The notes below the pieces were generated by a model. It was not told the origin of the DNA. It saw only the letters and a program-made list of their open reading frames with translations, and did not search any database. This document shows positions 40,874 to 49,496 of a DNA stretch of 64,000 nucleotides, in pieces; within the stretch, counting starts at the first letter, position 1, and the number at the start of each line of letters is the position of its first letter. The translations under genes and the position numbers were made by a program. The stretch covers positions 372,001-436,000 of the forward strand of contig JASAOL010000606.1 in NCBI GenBank assembly GCA_030849045.1. The letters run 5' to 3'. This DNA comes from Wallacemonas rigidus. Its lineage: Eukaryota; Euglenozoa; Kinetoplastea; Trypanosomatida; Trypanosomatidae.

Positions 40874-41291
40874 ACGCATCGCACTTTGACACAACCCCTT
40901 CAAAAACGGAAGCGCTCAACGCCTAGAGCCTCATCACAAAAGAAAATCCAAGCAAAGTAGAGAAGTGTGCGAAGGTGAACAGAGCCGCCCTGTGCCATCC
41001 GCTGCTCATCGAGGCGTGTTGGTCGCCTTTTCTTATCTCGATTGCACGAGGGACGTGGAATGACCGCCACCCCGATCCACTGCAACTGCCCCTATCAAAT
41101 GTGTGTGCTCATGCGTGTCACATGACCGCCTGTTCTACGCGCGCACAGCGCCTCATTGGGCCCTGCACACAGTCCATCACGTACCGATTCTTCCTTGTTC
41201 CACACACTCCCTTTCGTTCGGCTCTTGTTGCGGTTCAGACACCTCCTGCTGCGCCTTTCCCTTTCTCTCTCTTCCTGCGCAAGACCTCGCC
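40874..41291 (+). other. intergenic region
   Basis: No gene seen. Pyrimidine-rich sequence from about 41184 to 41280 with AGs at 41237-41238 and 41282-41283 as candidate acceptors for PXMP4. Confidence 0.55.
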
Positions 41292-41936
41292 ATGTCATCC
41301 GCCCCCGCGGGTTCTGGCCCCATCCCGGCACAAGTCGCGGCGACCATTAACCGCATGATCGCGAGCGGGGACTTCAATACGTGGTTCTCTGCGCTGAAGG
41401 GTTTCCGCAACGGCGCTGTCTATGGCGCGCGCGTGCGCGCCCCTCACGCGCTGGTGCTCAACTTAGTTTGGAGCAAGGCCCCGTACCACACCATGCCGGC
41501 CAAGATCTGGCGTGTCACGAAGGAGCACGCGTTGCATCTTGGCGGTGGGGCAGCCTTGTACGCCGCGGTCACCCAGCTCCTGGCGGCCATCTCAAGTGAC
41601 CGGCAACAGCCTTGGCACGTCGCGCTCGCTGGTTTTGTCATGGGGTTCGCCTTCTGGGGTAATATGAACAGCCAGGTGCAGATTCAGATGATGATGTACA
41701 TGCTTTCGCGCTGTGTCTGCGCACTCTACCACACATGGGCCAAGTACAGGAAGTACGAGGCCCCGCCCATTGTCTTCCGATTCTACTCTGGACTCCTGTG
41801 GGCAGCTATCATGGTGCTCTTTGTGTACCAGCCCGATACCCTGCAACCGTCCATGCGTCAGTCCATGTCGTACATCTATAGCGACTGCTTCAAGTTCTCG
41901 AACTGGCGAGACCTTTTGTTCGTCAACAAGAACTGA
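41292..41936 (+). CDS. PXMP4: peroxisomal/glycosomal membrane protein 4 (PXMP4/PMP24)
   Basis: A 214-residue protein, the family's usual length (about 210). The conserved block LKGFRNGAVYGARVRAPHAL near residues 35-55 is nearly identical to that of animal PXMP4, and further matches include GFVMGFAFWG, NSQVQIQMMMYMLSR, and a C-terminal TLQPSMRQSMSYIYSD. These belong to the Tim17/Tim22/PXMP4 type of small membrane proteins with several short hydrophobic helices. In animals it is a peroxisomal membrane protein of uncertain transport function. In trypanosomatids the peroxisome is the glycosome, so that membrane is the expected location (inference). The ATG at 41292 gives exactly the family's N-terminus. 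Confidence 0.92.
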   Translation: MSSAPAGSGPIPAQVAATINRMIASGDFNTWFSALKGFRNGAVYGARVRAPHALVLNLVWSKAPYHTMPAKIWRVTKEHALHLGGGAALYAAVTQLLAAISSDRQQPWHVALAGFVMGFAFWGNMNSQVQIQMMMYMLSRCVCALYHTWAKYRKYEAPPIVFRFYSGLLWAAIMVLFVYQPDTLQPSMRQSMSYIYSDCFKFSNWRDLLFVNKN

Positions 41937-42686
41937 CATAGATTTGCAGAAACGAAATCAACAGAGATCAAAACAACCGAAAGGAGGACGGAAAAAAAAA
42001 AAGTAGATGTGACATCGGTGTGTCTTGTCTGCATGTGTCTTACACACATGCCTCTCTCCGTTTTTCGCCACACGTAAAGTCGCCGCCGCCTCACAGCTGA
42101 CAGCAAGAGCGAACCGAACACTTTTACGTCCACCACAAAAAGAGCCGACATGTCGGAAATGGAAAACACGCTTACGGAGATACACCTTTTTGTACGGGGG
42201 CGACGGAGGGTTCATCTGCGATCATGACATACCCGTCGCCAACCGCCACAGTGTACGATTCACACGACGACCATGCACGACCACGACCGAGGACGCATCG
42301 CTTCGCACGCTTTGCGTTCATGAACACTCTGTTTCACCTGGCATCCTCTTCAGGCTCATCGCACTTGTTGCCCCAACCCCTTGCTTCTCATCTTTTTCTC
42401 GCTTTTATACACACACACACACACACACGCACGCATCACATAGCGAAACAGTCGAAAAGCCCAGGCTGAGCTCACTGTTTACCCGGTACTCTCCGTTGAC
42501 GTGCTGCGTCGACTCGCTATCCACTTACCGTCTCTCTCTCTCTCTGTGTCTCGCGTGTTGTCTATCGCCGAGCGTCACTTTGTTTTCTCTTTTCGCTTGT
42601 CTCATTTCCCTTAGAATTCTCGTCTTCGCTTTCTTCGTCTTTTCCCCCAGCCGCACGTCTTGATATTTGTACTCATCACTCTCGGC
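41937..42686 (+). other. intergenic region
   Basis: No supported gene in 750 bases. It holds an A-rich run at 41992-42002, a CA microsatellite at 42409-42429, a CT run at 42531-42545 and a T/C-rich tract ending in AG at 42613-42614, a candidate acceptor for the next gene. Confidence 0.55.
42409..42429. repeat. CA microsatellite
   Basis: About ten AC units in the 5' flank of the spectrin-like gene. Confidence 0.8.
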
Positions 42687-44018
42687 ATGTCTCTCCAGAA
42701 TGTGCGTCAGCTGCGCGTGTCCGCGGATGAGAGCCTCACGCTCGCTAACTACGTGCCACTGATGGCCGAGGAGGCGGACTACCTGCAAAGCCAGAGGGAC
42801 CGAGTAGCGGATTGTCAGGCACGCGCCGGCGCCGCTGCCGCACGTGCCGCCTCCGCGCGTCAGGAAATCGCCCGACTGCGCGAAATTTACGCCGCCCGCA
42901 ACCGTGTGCTGACATCCGGCGAGAAGGACGCCTATCGCACGGAGTGGCTGCGCATCATGAAGGAGTTCACGGCCCGAAAGACGATCCTGAGCTTCATCCT
43001 CGCCTACTCGCAGGCGGACTTCAAGCACGCAGACTTGTCGGTTGTCTCGCAGTGGCTGGACACGTGGGGCACCTTCTTCCCCGGTGCAGACAACGATGTG
43101 AAGGAGCTGAAGAAGCTCGAGCGCACGAAGACCGGTCCGGAACTGCCACCAACCAAAATGCTCTACGATGCTTTGGATGATGTCTGTCGGCTCCAGCTGC
43201 AGGCGCGCTCCCTCGTGGGCCGCGAGCGCTACCGTCGCGCGACGCTGACCGAGGAGGCGGAGGAGGACATGATGGACGGCCAGTCGCAGCTCCTGGAGTG
43301 GTGCCGCAAGCAAGAGAGAACACTCGAAAATGTGCACTCGTTGGAGGAGTTGATCGCATTCAGCAACTCCTTCCACGCGAACGTGCCGGTGATGGACGGT
43401 AATTTCCTTATTCTCATGGACCAGAGCGAGGCGATGGCGGATCGCGCGCCTGTGCAGGAGGCGATGAAGGAAGTAAACCTCGAGTGGGTACGCCTGTCCT
43501 TGAAGACCTACGAGAAGCTTCGGCAGGCGGCCACCGAGAAGCACAGCAGCACCTCGCTCGAGCAGCTCTGTGCCTCCTGGGGCCAGTCGGCAGGGCCGCA
43601 GTCTGCTGATTTCCTTCAGCGTGTGAGCGGCTTCCTCAAGCTGCGCGGCAAGTCCTCGCCCGAGGCGCGGGAACTGCACGAACGCTGCGAGAGGTTGATG
43701 CGTGAGCAGGAGGCCCACGCCATTGTCTGCGTGCATCTGGCCGACTTCACCGTGCGTGAGGACTGCGTCAGGCCGCACTTTGAGGCTCTCAAGAAGGAGC
43801 TGTTGGCACCCGCCACGATCGAGGTAATGAGTTTTCCCAGCGTGGACCAATATGAAGGCAAGGCGGAGTACAAGAATCGCGTGGAAGAACTGCGTGAGTG
43901 GATTGACGTGAACTCGCAGAAGGGGACGTACCTGCAATTACTCGAGCGTCTTGAAGGGACCAAGCGCATGATCGAGGAGTACGCCGATGCACTTTTCCCC
44001 GATGAGGAGAAACACTAA
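42687..44018 (+). CDS. helical protein with spectrin-repeat-like segments
   Basis: A 443-residue, almost entirely helical protein without membrane segments. Residues 30-70 form an Ala/Arg/Gln-rich coiled coil. A segment at about 205-275 (LLEWCRKQERTLENVHSLEELIAF and onward to EVNLEWVRLSLKTYEKL) follows the heptad and Trp spacing of a spectrin repeat; the stretches around 100-160 and 330-430 look like further helical bundles. It resembles cytoskeletal cross-linkers of the spectrin/alpha-actinin type in fold only; no actin-binding or EF-hand domain is present. The start ATG at 42687 lies just after a possible splice acceptor. I do not recognise a named family, and the spectrin-like call is moderate. 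Confidence 0.75.
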   Translation: MSLQNVRQLRVSADESLTLANYVPLMAEEADYLQSQRDRVADCQARAGAAAARAASARQEIARLREIYAARNRVLTSGEKDAYRTEWLRIMKEFTARKTILSFILAYSQADFKHADLSVVSQWLDTWGTFFPGADNDVKELKKLERTKTGPELPPTKMLYDALDDVCRLQLQARSLVGRERYRRATLTEEAEEDMMDGQSQLLEWCRKQERTLENVHSLEELIAFSNSFHANVPVMDGNFLILMDQSEAMADRAPVQEAMKEVNLEWVRLSLKTYEKLRQAATEKHSSTSLEQLCASWGQSAGPQSADFLQRVSGFLKLRGKSSPEARELHERCERLMREQEAHAIVCVHLADFTVREDCVRPHFEALKKELLAPATIEVMSFPSVDQYEGKAEYKNRVEELREWIDVNSQKGTYLQLLERLEGTKRMIEEYADALFPDEEKH

Positions 44019-44891
44019 GCCACCTTGGTGCTCTCCTTGCTGCGTGTGTCCCATATGCGCCTGAGCTCCGACTGTTTACATCTCAACCATTGCTTCATTT
44101 CTTTTTTTTTTTTCCCTGTTGTGTACAACCGTCTTTCTTCGTACTCTTTTACTTGTGTTGTTTGACTTTGGTATCGCGGGATCCTCTGTTTTGGTGTTCT
44201 CTGGTTGTTGTGTGTCCTTGTACACTCGTGTTGTTTTCTTCTTTTTTTTTCCTTCCCCAACAAATAGATGACACCATGTCAAAACACCCAGTCACACAGC
44301 GACGAAGAAAGCGTCACAGACACACACGCACACACATGCAACGAGGGTCCTTCTCAAGCGGAGCAGCACCACAAGCGATAACGTGCGCAGCCAGGCTCAG
44401 CGTGTACACGGCAGCCCGAACGCACCGCCCTCGGCTCTTTTTTTTTTTTTGTGGGGTATACCGGCGCAGAAAAGCGAGACTCGCCACCAGTGATTGTCTT
44501 GACACCACGCTCACGTTGTCAACAAGTCGTCACAAGCGGGTTGCAAGGCCGTTTCTGCATTGTTCGTGCTTGTCGTCCTCCCATCACCTTTGTGGGCACC
44601 GTTTCTCATCGTCTGTCGTGTCCCCCATTCTCCCCGTCTCCAGTGCCACGGACGCTCTCACAATTCTTCCACCTCCACTATTCTTTCGGCTACAACTTTA
44701 CCCCCCCCCTCTCTCTCTCCCTCGCCGATATGCATTTGTCGACACACACACACACACACACAAAAAAAAAAAAAAGCGGAAAACGAGAACGCGCAAAGAG
44801 ACCAGTGTTTTTCCAACCAAGAGGATCTGCACGCTCAACAGACACGCCTCCACACACAAAGACATCGTTATTGCAAGAAGACGAAAACGAA
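44019..44891 (+). other. intergenic region
   Basis: No supported gene in about 870 bases. It has three T-tracts (44100-44114, 44240-44250, 44438-44450), C/T-rich sequence from 44559 to 44641 ending in AG at 44642-44643 (candidate acceptor), and a CA plus poly-A repeat at 44742-44775. Confidence 0.55.
44742..44775. repeat. CA microsatellite joined to poly-A
   Basis: About ten AC units followed by about 13 A, about 115 bases before the MATH-BTB start. Confidence 0.8.
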
Positions 44892-46817
44892 ATGGAGTCT
44901 GTCGAGGCGGTGGAGGTTTTTTCGCGAAGCAGCGCGCGGTTTCGCTATCGCGTTCCCGTGAGCATCCTCCGTGAGCTGCAATACGAGGGCTCACGCTATA
45001 GCGACGAGTTTGAGGTGGGTGGGTGGCTTTGGCGCTTCCATCTTCAGGAGCGCACCGCGGAGGGTGAGCGCTACCTGGCGCTTCATCTACAGAGCTGCTC
45101 ACAAGGATCCGTTCCAGTCAACTTCAAGCTCAGCATTATCTGCATGCGTGACCCCTTACAAAGCAAGAGTAAGGCCTTCCACTGCACGTTCAAAAAAGCT
45201 GGTAGTGCGTGGGGGCTGCACCAATTCGTCCTGATGCGGCGCCTGCTGAGTCCCGATGGGGGCTTCGTGTACATGGTCGAAGAGACGGGCACCCGCTGTG
45301 TGGACTTCGAGGTCACTCTCCAGGTCGATGGCGGAGGCAACAATCGCATGCCGTCGGCGCCTCAAAGTCGAGCGGCGTCCGCACAGCGACGCATCGGCGC
45401 GGGTGGCATGAGCGGTGGAGCTGCTCACAACGCACACAACGTCGGAAACAGCAACGCATACGGTACGGTCAGCGGCAGCCCCGGCCGGACCTCTCCTAGT
45501 CGTGTCGGTGCCGGTGTCGGCGTACTGGTGCCGATGGAAACGAGTGTGGACCGACGCAGCACGGCGATGCCCGGTGCGGGCGGGTACGGCGCCTCTCGCC
45601 GCGGCTTCGGTGCGCAGGATGGCTACGGTGATCCAAGCGCGAGCGTGCCCCGCCAGAGCCACGCCAGCTCCATGACGCTGACCGTGCCAGGTGCCGTCCC
45701 TGATGTGATCCGCGCACCACTGGCGTACCCCTTCGAGCACCTGGAAGCGTTGTGTGACATGACATTTGATGTACAGGGTGTGCGCGTGAAGGCGCATCGC
45801 TGCGTTATCGGTGCGCGCATGCGCCCGTTGTTGCCGGAGCAGATGCTCCCCTTGCAGCCGGGCTGTATCGTCGCGATTGCCGTGCCACTCGACGTCTTCA
45901 CCACCTTTCTCAAGTTTGTCTACACCGAGGAGACCCCCGAGAACGGCGTGCTTCCTGCTGAGTCTCTGCTAGATCTCTATCTGCTCGCTGCTGCCTGTGA
46001 GTTCTACGATCTGTGCCAGCTCTGCATCCGCTTCGTACGGCCTCTCTTGACGCCCGAAAACGTCTTGCCGATTGTGCTGACGCGCTACAACGCGGCTGAT
46101 GAGGTGCTGACCGCACTCTACCTTAACGTGCTTCTTGAGTACTACGACGCACTGATCCAGGACAAGCAATTCGAGGAGATCCCTGGGCATCTGTTCCGTC
46201 GCCTTTCGCTGATTTTATCCGGCCGGGAGACGGTCCCGACCGTGCCCATTCCCGTCTGCAAGAACTCACTGGGCAGACAGCTCGTGTGGCTCGCGGAGAC
46301 AGGCGAGTACAGTGATTTTGACTGGGTGGTGAGCCCCGAGCAGTACACCATCCGCGCGCACCGATACATCCTCGCGTGCCGCAGCGTCGTCTTTTCACAG
46401 GCGATGAACCCTCGCAGTCGTGCGCCGCTGCCCGCGTTCACAGGTCCGGAATTTGATTTCTCTCTGCGCAGCTGGCAGAAGCTGCTGGCCAACATGTACC
46501 GCCGCCATCTAGACGCCTCGCGCGATATCTCCGCTGAAGACATTGCGATTGTCTTCAAAATTCACCATACGCTGGGCATGGACGGCAACCTGAAGCGTGA
46601 AGCGGACGAGGCCTTCTCGCCAACGAACGCCCTGCGCTTGTTGGTGTACGCGATGAAGCACCAAATCCCCGAGCTGCACGAGCGCGCTCTTGCGTTTGTC
46701 TCCAACAACTTTACGGAGTTGGCCAGGAATGACCCGCAGGTCTGGGATTTGATCAGCGACCTCCCACAAACGGCTGTTGTGTCATTATTTCGCACCGTGG
46801 TTGAGAACCAGCGGTGA
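44892..46817 (+). CDS. MATH-BTB-BTB protein, probable Cul3-type adaptor
   Basis: A 641-residue protein. Residues 10-150 form a MATH domain: SDEFEVGGWLWRFHL, YLALHLQS, GSAWGLHQFV and a C-terminal CVDFEVTLQV strand. After a Gly/Ser/Ala/Arg-rich linker (about 155-270) comes a BTB/POZ domain at about 280-390 (MTFDVQGVRVKAHRCVIGAR, FLKFVYTEE, LYLLAAACEFYDL) with BACK-like helices behind it, and a second, more divergent BTB at about 471-640 (SDFDWVVSPEQYTIRAHRYI). MATH-BTB proteins of animals and plants (SPOP, BPM) hold substrate through MATH and Cullin-3 through BTB, so a ubiquitin-ligase adaptor role is likely. The second BTB may take the place of dimerisation or regulate binding. An earlier in-frame ATG (near 44730) would add only low-complexity His/Thr/Lys sequence from a microsatellite, so 44892 was chosen. 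Confidence 0.88.
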   Translation: MESVEAVEVFSRSSARFRYRVPVSILRELQYEGSRYSDEFEVGGWLWRFHLQERTAEGERYLALHLQSCSQGSVPVNFKLSIICMRDPLQSKSKAFHCTFKKAGSAWGLHQFVLMRRLLSPDGGFVYMVEETGTRCVDFEVTLQVDGGGNNRMPSAPQSRAASAQRRIGAGGMSGGAAHNAHNVGNSNAYGTVSGSPGRTSPSRVGAGVGVLVPMETSVDRRSTAMPGAGGYGASRRGFGAQDGYGDPSASVPRQSHASSMTLTVPGAVPDVIRAPLAYPFEHLEALCDMTFDVQGVRVKAHRCVIGARMRPLLPEQMLPLQPGCIVAIAVPLDVFTTFLKFVYTEETPENGVLPAESLLDLYLLAAACEFYDLCQLCIRFVRPLLTPENVLPIVLTRYNAADEVLTALYLNVLLEYYDALIQDKQFEEIPGHLFRRLSLILSGRETVPTVPIPVCKNSLGRQLVWLAETGEYSDFDWVVSPEQYTIRAHRYILACRSVVFSQAMNPRSRAPLPAFTGPEFDFSLRSWQKLLANMYRRHLDASRDISAEDIAIVFKIHHTLGMDGNLKREADEAFSPTNALRLLVYAMKHQIPELHERALAFVSNNFTELARNDPQVWDLISDLPQTAVVSLFRTVVENQR

Positions 46818-47120
46818 ACAGCACCGCCCGCGACTACCATCTCTCGCCGCTGACAACTGCCATTGACACTGTGTGCATCGTTGTTGTTTTGACCGCTGCT
46901 GCACTGATGTGGCACAAGCGTCGGCACAAAGATGAGCGCACCGGTGGGGAGGTCCCCGTCACGTTTTGTATTTTTGTGTACCCGTTATGACTTCTTTCTC
47001 TGAGACATACAGCATGCGCAGTCGTCATGTTTTCCTTTGTTTCCTTCCCCATCTAGAATTTTTCTCGGCTTCTATTTTTTTTTAGAGTTCTCTCTGTTCA
47101 CTTTCTGAAGACCGAAAACA

Positions 47121-47165
47121 GCAACAACAACAACAACAACAACACACACACACACACACACACAC
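47121..47165. repeat. CAA repeat joined to CA microsatellite
   Basis: About seven CAA units run directly into about eleven CA units in the 3' flank of the MATH-BTB gene. Confidence 0.85.
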
Positions 47166-47745
47166 GCACGGGTAGATGGTCACGGTGCACGAAAACAAGG
47201 CAGGGTCGCATCCACTGCCCTGCTCAACGACGGCAGACTCTTACGCATCTGTCTTTTCGTCTCATCTGATCTCAGTAACGCCATCCATCGAGGCCACGAG
47301 AACAAAAAGGAAGTGAGCGCAGTCCGATGACGGATGCCGCTTTCTTTGTGTGCACAGTTGTCTAAAAGCATCACCGTGGTGCGTACAGCGCGCGTGCGGA
47401 TGACTGTCGTAGCCATACTAGGACGGCGACATTTTTTTTTTCTTTACAGAAACACAAAACGCATTGGTACCTCTCGCCTCACCCGCCTCTCTCTCACTGT
47501 CATGTATGCACAGCGCTTCCCATCGGCTCACTTCATTCGTGTGTGGTGCCGACCGTGCGCGTTGTCTCGCCCATTCTCCTGCGCACACACTTGTGGATTT
47601 CCTTAGTTTAAGATCTCGAATTCTATGCAAGGAGGGTGGCACTGAGAAAAAAAAAAAAGCTGCCTTTTCGTTTCAGTCGCGTACCCCTTCCTTACCCCAT
47701 CATCGTCTTCTCACGTTGTTCCCGTTCAATCTGAACAGCGCTGTT

Positions 47746-47833
47746 TTGTTTCCGCTTGCTTGCTTTTCCTTTCACTACTTCTACTTACCTTGACTTTGCC
47801 GTGACGCATTCGCCACTCCTTTTCTCTAAGCAG
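47746..47833 (+). promoter_or_regulatory. candidate trans-splice acceptor for the BRCC36-like gene
   Basis: A T/C-rich run of about 80 bases without AG is followed by AAGCAG with AGs at 47829-47830 and 47832-47833, about 45 bases before the ATG at 47879. Confidence 0.5.
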
Positions 47834-47878
47834 ACACGTCACTCTTTGCTCGTGAGAACCAAGAGAGAAGAGAACAAA

Positions 47879-48745
47879 ATGACATCCAAGAGCCCGTCGT
47901 CGAGCAACGTAGAGAAAAGCCGTGCTCTGCTATCGCACGTGTACATATCCGACACGGTGGTGCACAGCTGCTTCTCGCACGCGTTCACAACTGAAAAGGA
48001 GGAGGTGATGGGCATGCTTCTGGGTGACGTGTTTCTTGACCCGGACGCGCCACCAGCCAAGCACGTCGGTGCGAACAACACGCACGTGGAGGACGGCAGC
48101 AAGGTCGCGCGGGTGTGGAGTAGCTTTGTGATGAGGCGAAATGTACAACGCAGCGATCGGGTGGAGGTCGCGGTGGAAACGTTGATTGAGGCCTCAGAGG
48201 AGGCCGAGCGCCTCACCGCCGCGACGGGCGTCAAGACGCGTGTGATTGGGTGGTACCACAGCCACCCACGCATCACGCCGCACCCGTCGCAGGTCGACTT
48301 GAACACGCAGAGAACCTATCAACAGATGGAGAGCGGCTGGGTCGGTCTCATCTTCAGCCTTTTCAACAGCGACAGCACACATCGCAGCGACTGCGCGATT
48401 CACGCCTTCCAGACCGGGGCCGGTGAGCGTCACGTCAAGGTTCCCATTAGTGTCGCGCCGCAGTCGGAGCTGGGGCTCAAGGCGAACACGATTCACGACG
48501 ATGGCAACACTGAGCTGTCTCGCACGTTGCAGCGCGAGGCGGATTTGGCGGTGTCTGATGTCGGTGACGTGACGCAAAACGACCCGCTTTCTTTAGCGGC
48601 TGCACAGGGCCTACGTCTCGCGCACCTCGGCGCGGTCCAGCGTCTCGTACTTGAGCCGTCCGCGAAGCAGCTGCAGTGGTGCACGATTCCCGCGCTGGAG
48701 GCGGAGGTGGAGCGACTGGAGAGGGAGATCGCTGCATTGTCGTGA
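47879..48745 (+). CDS. BRCC36: BRCC36-like JAMM/MPN+ deubiquitinase
   Basis: A 288-residue metalloprotease of the MPN+/JAMM family. Zinc ligands and catalytic residues are complete: Glu42 in TEKEEVMGMLLGD, and H127-S-H129-P-R-I-T-P-H-P-S137-Q-V-D140. The stretches TEKEEVMG, DRVEVAVETL, EAERL, VIGWYHSHP and GWVGLIFSLF closely match BRCC36 rather than Rpn11, CSN5 or AMSH. A C-terminal coiled coil (about 255-288) is also as in BRCC36. In animals BRCC36 cuts K63-linked ubiquitin chains within the BRISC and BRCA1-A complexes and needs a pseudo-MPN partner (Abraxas or KIAA0157). No partner lies in this window. The ATG at 47879 is directly after the acceptor and gives the family's N-terminus. Confidence 0.92.
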   Translation: MTSKSPSSSNVEKSRALLSHVYISDTVVHSCFSHAFTTEKEEVMGMLLGDVFLDPDAPPAKHVGANNTHVEDGSKVARVWSSFVMRRNVQRSDRVEVAVETLIEASEEAERLTAATGVKTRVIGWYHSHPRITPHPSQVDLNTQRTYQQMESGWVGLIFSLFNSDSTHRSDCAIHAFQTGAGERHVKVPISVAPQSELGLKANTIHDDGNTELSRTLQREADLAVSDVGDVTQNDPLSLAAAQGLRLAHLGAVQRLVLEPSAKQLQWCTIPALEAEVERLEREIAALS

Positions 48746-48893
48746 GCCGCACTTGGTGGTGACCTAGTAGATTCTCAGCCGCCAGCGACCACTCGCTCCC
48801 TAGTGTCCTTCCCTGTTGTGTTGGGGCACCACGCCTTGCGCGTTTTGTTTTGATTTTTCGTCTTCACTACCTTGTACACTCTGATATATCGAA

Positions 48894-48915
48894 AACAACA
48901 ACAACAACAACAACA
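48894..48915. repeat. CAA trinucleotide repeat
   Basis: About seven CAA/ACA units in the 3' flank of the BRCC36-like gene. Confidence 0.8.
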
Positions 48916-49282
48916 CCAGCAACATGATTCTGTTTAAAAAAAAAATACCAGTTATGCGTTTGACAGCAGGGGCCGCACTGTTGTGGCGGGTACGCGGGAT
49001 CCATAGTGCCTTAGCTATTTTCATCGATGTCGCGCGGGGATGACTTCAGCTGTCGAAGGTCAATCGGCCAGCGAATGCAACGGGCACGCGAGAGTGTGCC
49101 AGCGATGTCCCGCAACAATGTGCAGCAGGCAGGCTTTCCTTTTCCCTGAAGTGTACACGAGCTTCGCAAAAGAAAGGGAGTGCTCATCGTGATCCTCTTC
49201 CTTTCCCTGTCGTGCTCTCCATCTCTCTCTCCTCCTCCTCCCGCTCGCTCTTTCGTCCAGTTCGCTGGCCTCCTATTTCGTA

Positions 49283-49353
49283 CTTTTTTTTTTCTTTGCT
49301 TACCGCATCCCCCCCCTTTCCTTTCCTTTCCCACATCCACACAACACACATAG
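49283..49353 (+). promoter_or_regulatory. candidate trans-splice acceptor for the pseudokinase gene
   Basis: A long T-run, then C8 and TTTCC repeats, then ACACATAG with AG at 49352-49353. It lies 144 bases before ATG 49497. An out-of-frame ATG near 49395 would sit within this leader. Confidence 0.45.
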
Positions 49354-49471
49354 ATTACCGTCGAGGACACAGTGATTGATCGGCATCAACGTTTGATGCT
49401 GGCAATTTACGTGCGCCTCTGATACATCCTTTAGATTTACCTTGACGACTCAACTCGTCAGCGCAAACCGA

Positions 49472-49496
49472 CACGCACACACACACATACACACAC
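49472..49496. repeat. CA microsatellite abutting a start codon
   Basis: CA-rich repeat with two interruptions that runs directly into the ATG of the pseudokinase-like gene. Confidence 0.7.

Larger units (their letters stand above)
46818..47878 (+). other. intergenic region
   Basis: No supported gene in 1.06 kb. It holds a CAA/CA microsatellite (47121-47165), T/A tracts at 47077-47084, 47431-47441 and 47647-47658, and a T/C-rich stretch from about 47735 to 47828 before the BRCC36 gene. Confidence 0.55.
48746..49496 (+). other. intergenic region
   Basis: No gene seen in 750 bases. CAA repeat at 48894-48915, an A-run at 48937-48946, T/C-rich tract 49283-49331 with a candidate acceptor AG at 49352-49353, and a CA repeat that ends at the start codon of the next gene. 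Confidence 0.55.

Noticed and set aside
42525-43937. Long open frame (470 codons) on the minus strand
   Set aside because: It lies fully opposite the spectrin-like gene, and its reading pattern is the mirror of GC-rich codons there. No other gene in the unit is on the minus strand.
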